A stretch of DNA of 64,000 nucleotides from contig JAKLLG010000001.1 in assembly GCA_023150275.1 (NCBI GenBank), positions 1 to 64,000 of the forward strand. Reading direction: 5' to 3'. The stretch's first letter is position 1, and the number at the start of each line of letters is the position of its first letter. The stretch comes from Rhodocyclaceae bacterium. Lineage in GTDB: Bacteria; Pseudomonadota; Gammaproteobacteria; Burkholderiales; Rhodocyclaceae. Below the pieces are notes generated by a model. It had not been told where the DNA came from and made no database searches. It was given only the letters and a program-made list of their open reading frames with translations. A program made the translations under genes and the position numbers. This document shows, piece by piece, positions 63,618 through 64,000 of this stretch.

Positions 63618-64000
63618 TCAGACCGGTGGCAGGGAGCGCTCCAGCCAGGCGGTGAGCACCGAATCCGCCGGCCAGTTGCGCAACAGGCGCGCGCGATCGC
63701 GCTGCCACGCCTTGCGCCATGCCGCCTCGCTGCGATGCTGCGTGCACGCGTCGAGATCGATCAGCCAGATTCTGTTTGCATGCCAGAGAAGATTGCTGGC
63801 CTTCAGGTCGCCATGCGTGATGCGTTCACGGGCCAGCGTGGCGAACAATGCCACGATCGCCGCTGCCTCACCCTCCCCCGGTATGCGCTCAGGCGAGAAG
63901 TGCTGCGCGAGGCTTGTACCCGGGCAATGTTCGTTGATCAGCCAGGCCCGGCGACGCAAGGGTCCCAGCCGCTCCTCGATCAGCGCCAGCGGCGCCGGCG
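63618..64000 (-). CDS. LPS core kinase, WaaP/KdkA family (C-terminal part; runs off window)
   Basis: The frame is open to the window edge and the visible 127 residues are the C-lobe. The catalytic loop ITHGDLKASNLLWH is intact (His, Asp, Asn) and is followed by IWLIDLDACTQHR with the DxD metal Asp. This fits WaaP/InaA-type kinases that phosphorylate heptose or Kdo in the LPS core. The N-terminal half lies beyond 64000. It is convergent with msbA. Confidence 0.82.
   Translation of the reverse strand, partial: PAPLALIEERLGPLRRRAWLINEHCPGTSLAQHFSPERIPGEGEAAAIVALFATLARERITHGDLKASNLLWHANRIWLIDLDACTQHRSEAAWRKAWQRDRARLLRNWPADSVLTAWLERSLPPV

Noticed and set aside
1..64000. CRISPR arrays, tRNA/rRNA genes, insertion sequences, prophage or toxin-antitoxin pairs
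   Set aside because: No regularly spaced repeats, cloverleaf-like segments, transposase or integrase other than XerC, or paired small genes of that kind were seen by eye. A covariance-model scan would be decisive for RNA genes.

Overview
The window is a dense, GC-rich stretch of a Betaproteobacterium chromosome. Gene content and order (glmS-glmU, gltBD, dgt-aroB-aroK-pilQPONM / mrcA, cyaY-lptM-lysA, hslVU, xerC-DUF484-dapF-lpxL) suggest Rhodocyclales (Azonexus/Dechloromonas/Accumulibacter-like). This taxonomic call is inferred from synteny and protein style; there is no rRNA here. Nearly all bases are coding. Short overlaps of the ATGA/GTGA type are common and GTG or TTG starts are frequent. 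I see no tRNA, rRNA, CRISPR array, insertion sequence or prophage.

Layout. 1-19.2 kb is housekeeping: glmS (cut by the window edge) and glmU; a membrane winged-helix protein; glutamate synthase gltB-gltD; the aroK-aroB-dgt run; and the type IV pilus assembly operon pilMNOPQ, divergent from penicillin-binding protein 1A. 19.3-27.7 kb carries cyaY, then a rightward series lptM-lysA, an RND efflux adaptor and pump, a RegB/RegA-type redox two-component pair and the heat-shock protein Hsp15. 27.7-32.5 kb is a mixed segment: an MFS carrier, ybaK, a solitary Mrr-type restriction gene that looks acquired, a second infA, a cold-shock gene with a long leader, and an AEC-family carrier. 32.5-34.4 kb is the HslUV protease, preceded by a STAS-domain protein.

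The 35.8-42.6 kb block reads as a zinc-homeostasis locus transcribed leftward: zur, two COG0523 (CobW-type) GTPases, a small secreted Cys protein, an outer-membrane porin with a His-rich segment, and a ZnuA-ZnuC-ZnuB-like ABC importer. A perfect 7-1-7 inverted repeat overlaps the -35 hexamer of the promoter I predict for zur. Next come a CheZ-like protein, an RlmI-type rRNA methyltransferase, a Rieske protein without bc1 partners, an unknown ORF, and xerC-DUF484-dapF-GNAT facing an LpxL-type acyltransferase.

The last 14 kb (49.8-64 kb) is a lipopolysaccharide core/envelope locus. It holds an ArnT-like glycosyltransferase, a NodU/CmcH-family carbamoyltransferase, four further glycosyltransferases (GT4, GT9, CgeB-like, GT2), a multi-membrane-span protein, three proteins of the LPS-kinase fold, and MsbA. 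The gene set resembles the Pseudomonas aeruginosa core region (wapO-wapH, WaaP/WapP/WapQ-type kinases, msbA). The most unusual gene is a 743-residue fusion of a glycoside-hydrolase-like barrel, apparently lacking both catalytic glutamates, to an intact-looking LPS-kinase domain. It overlaps a small kinase-fold gene whose catalytic Asp position reads Ser.
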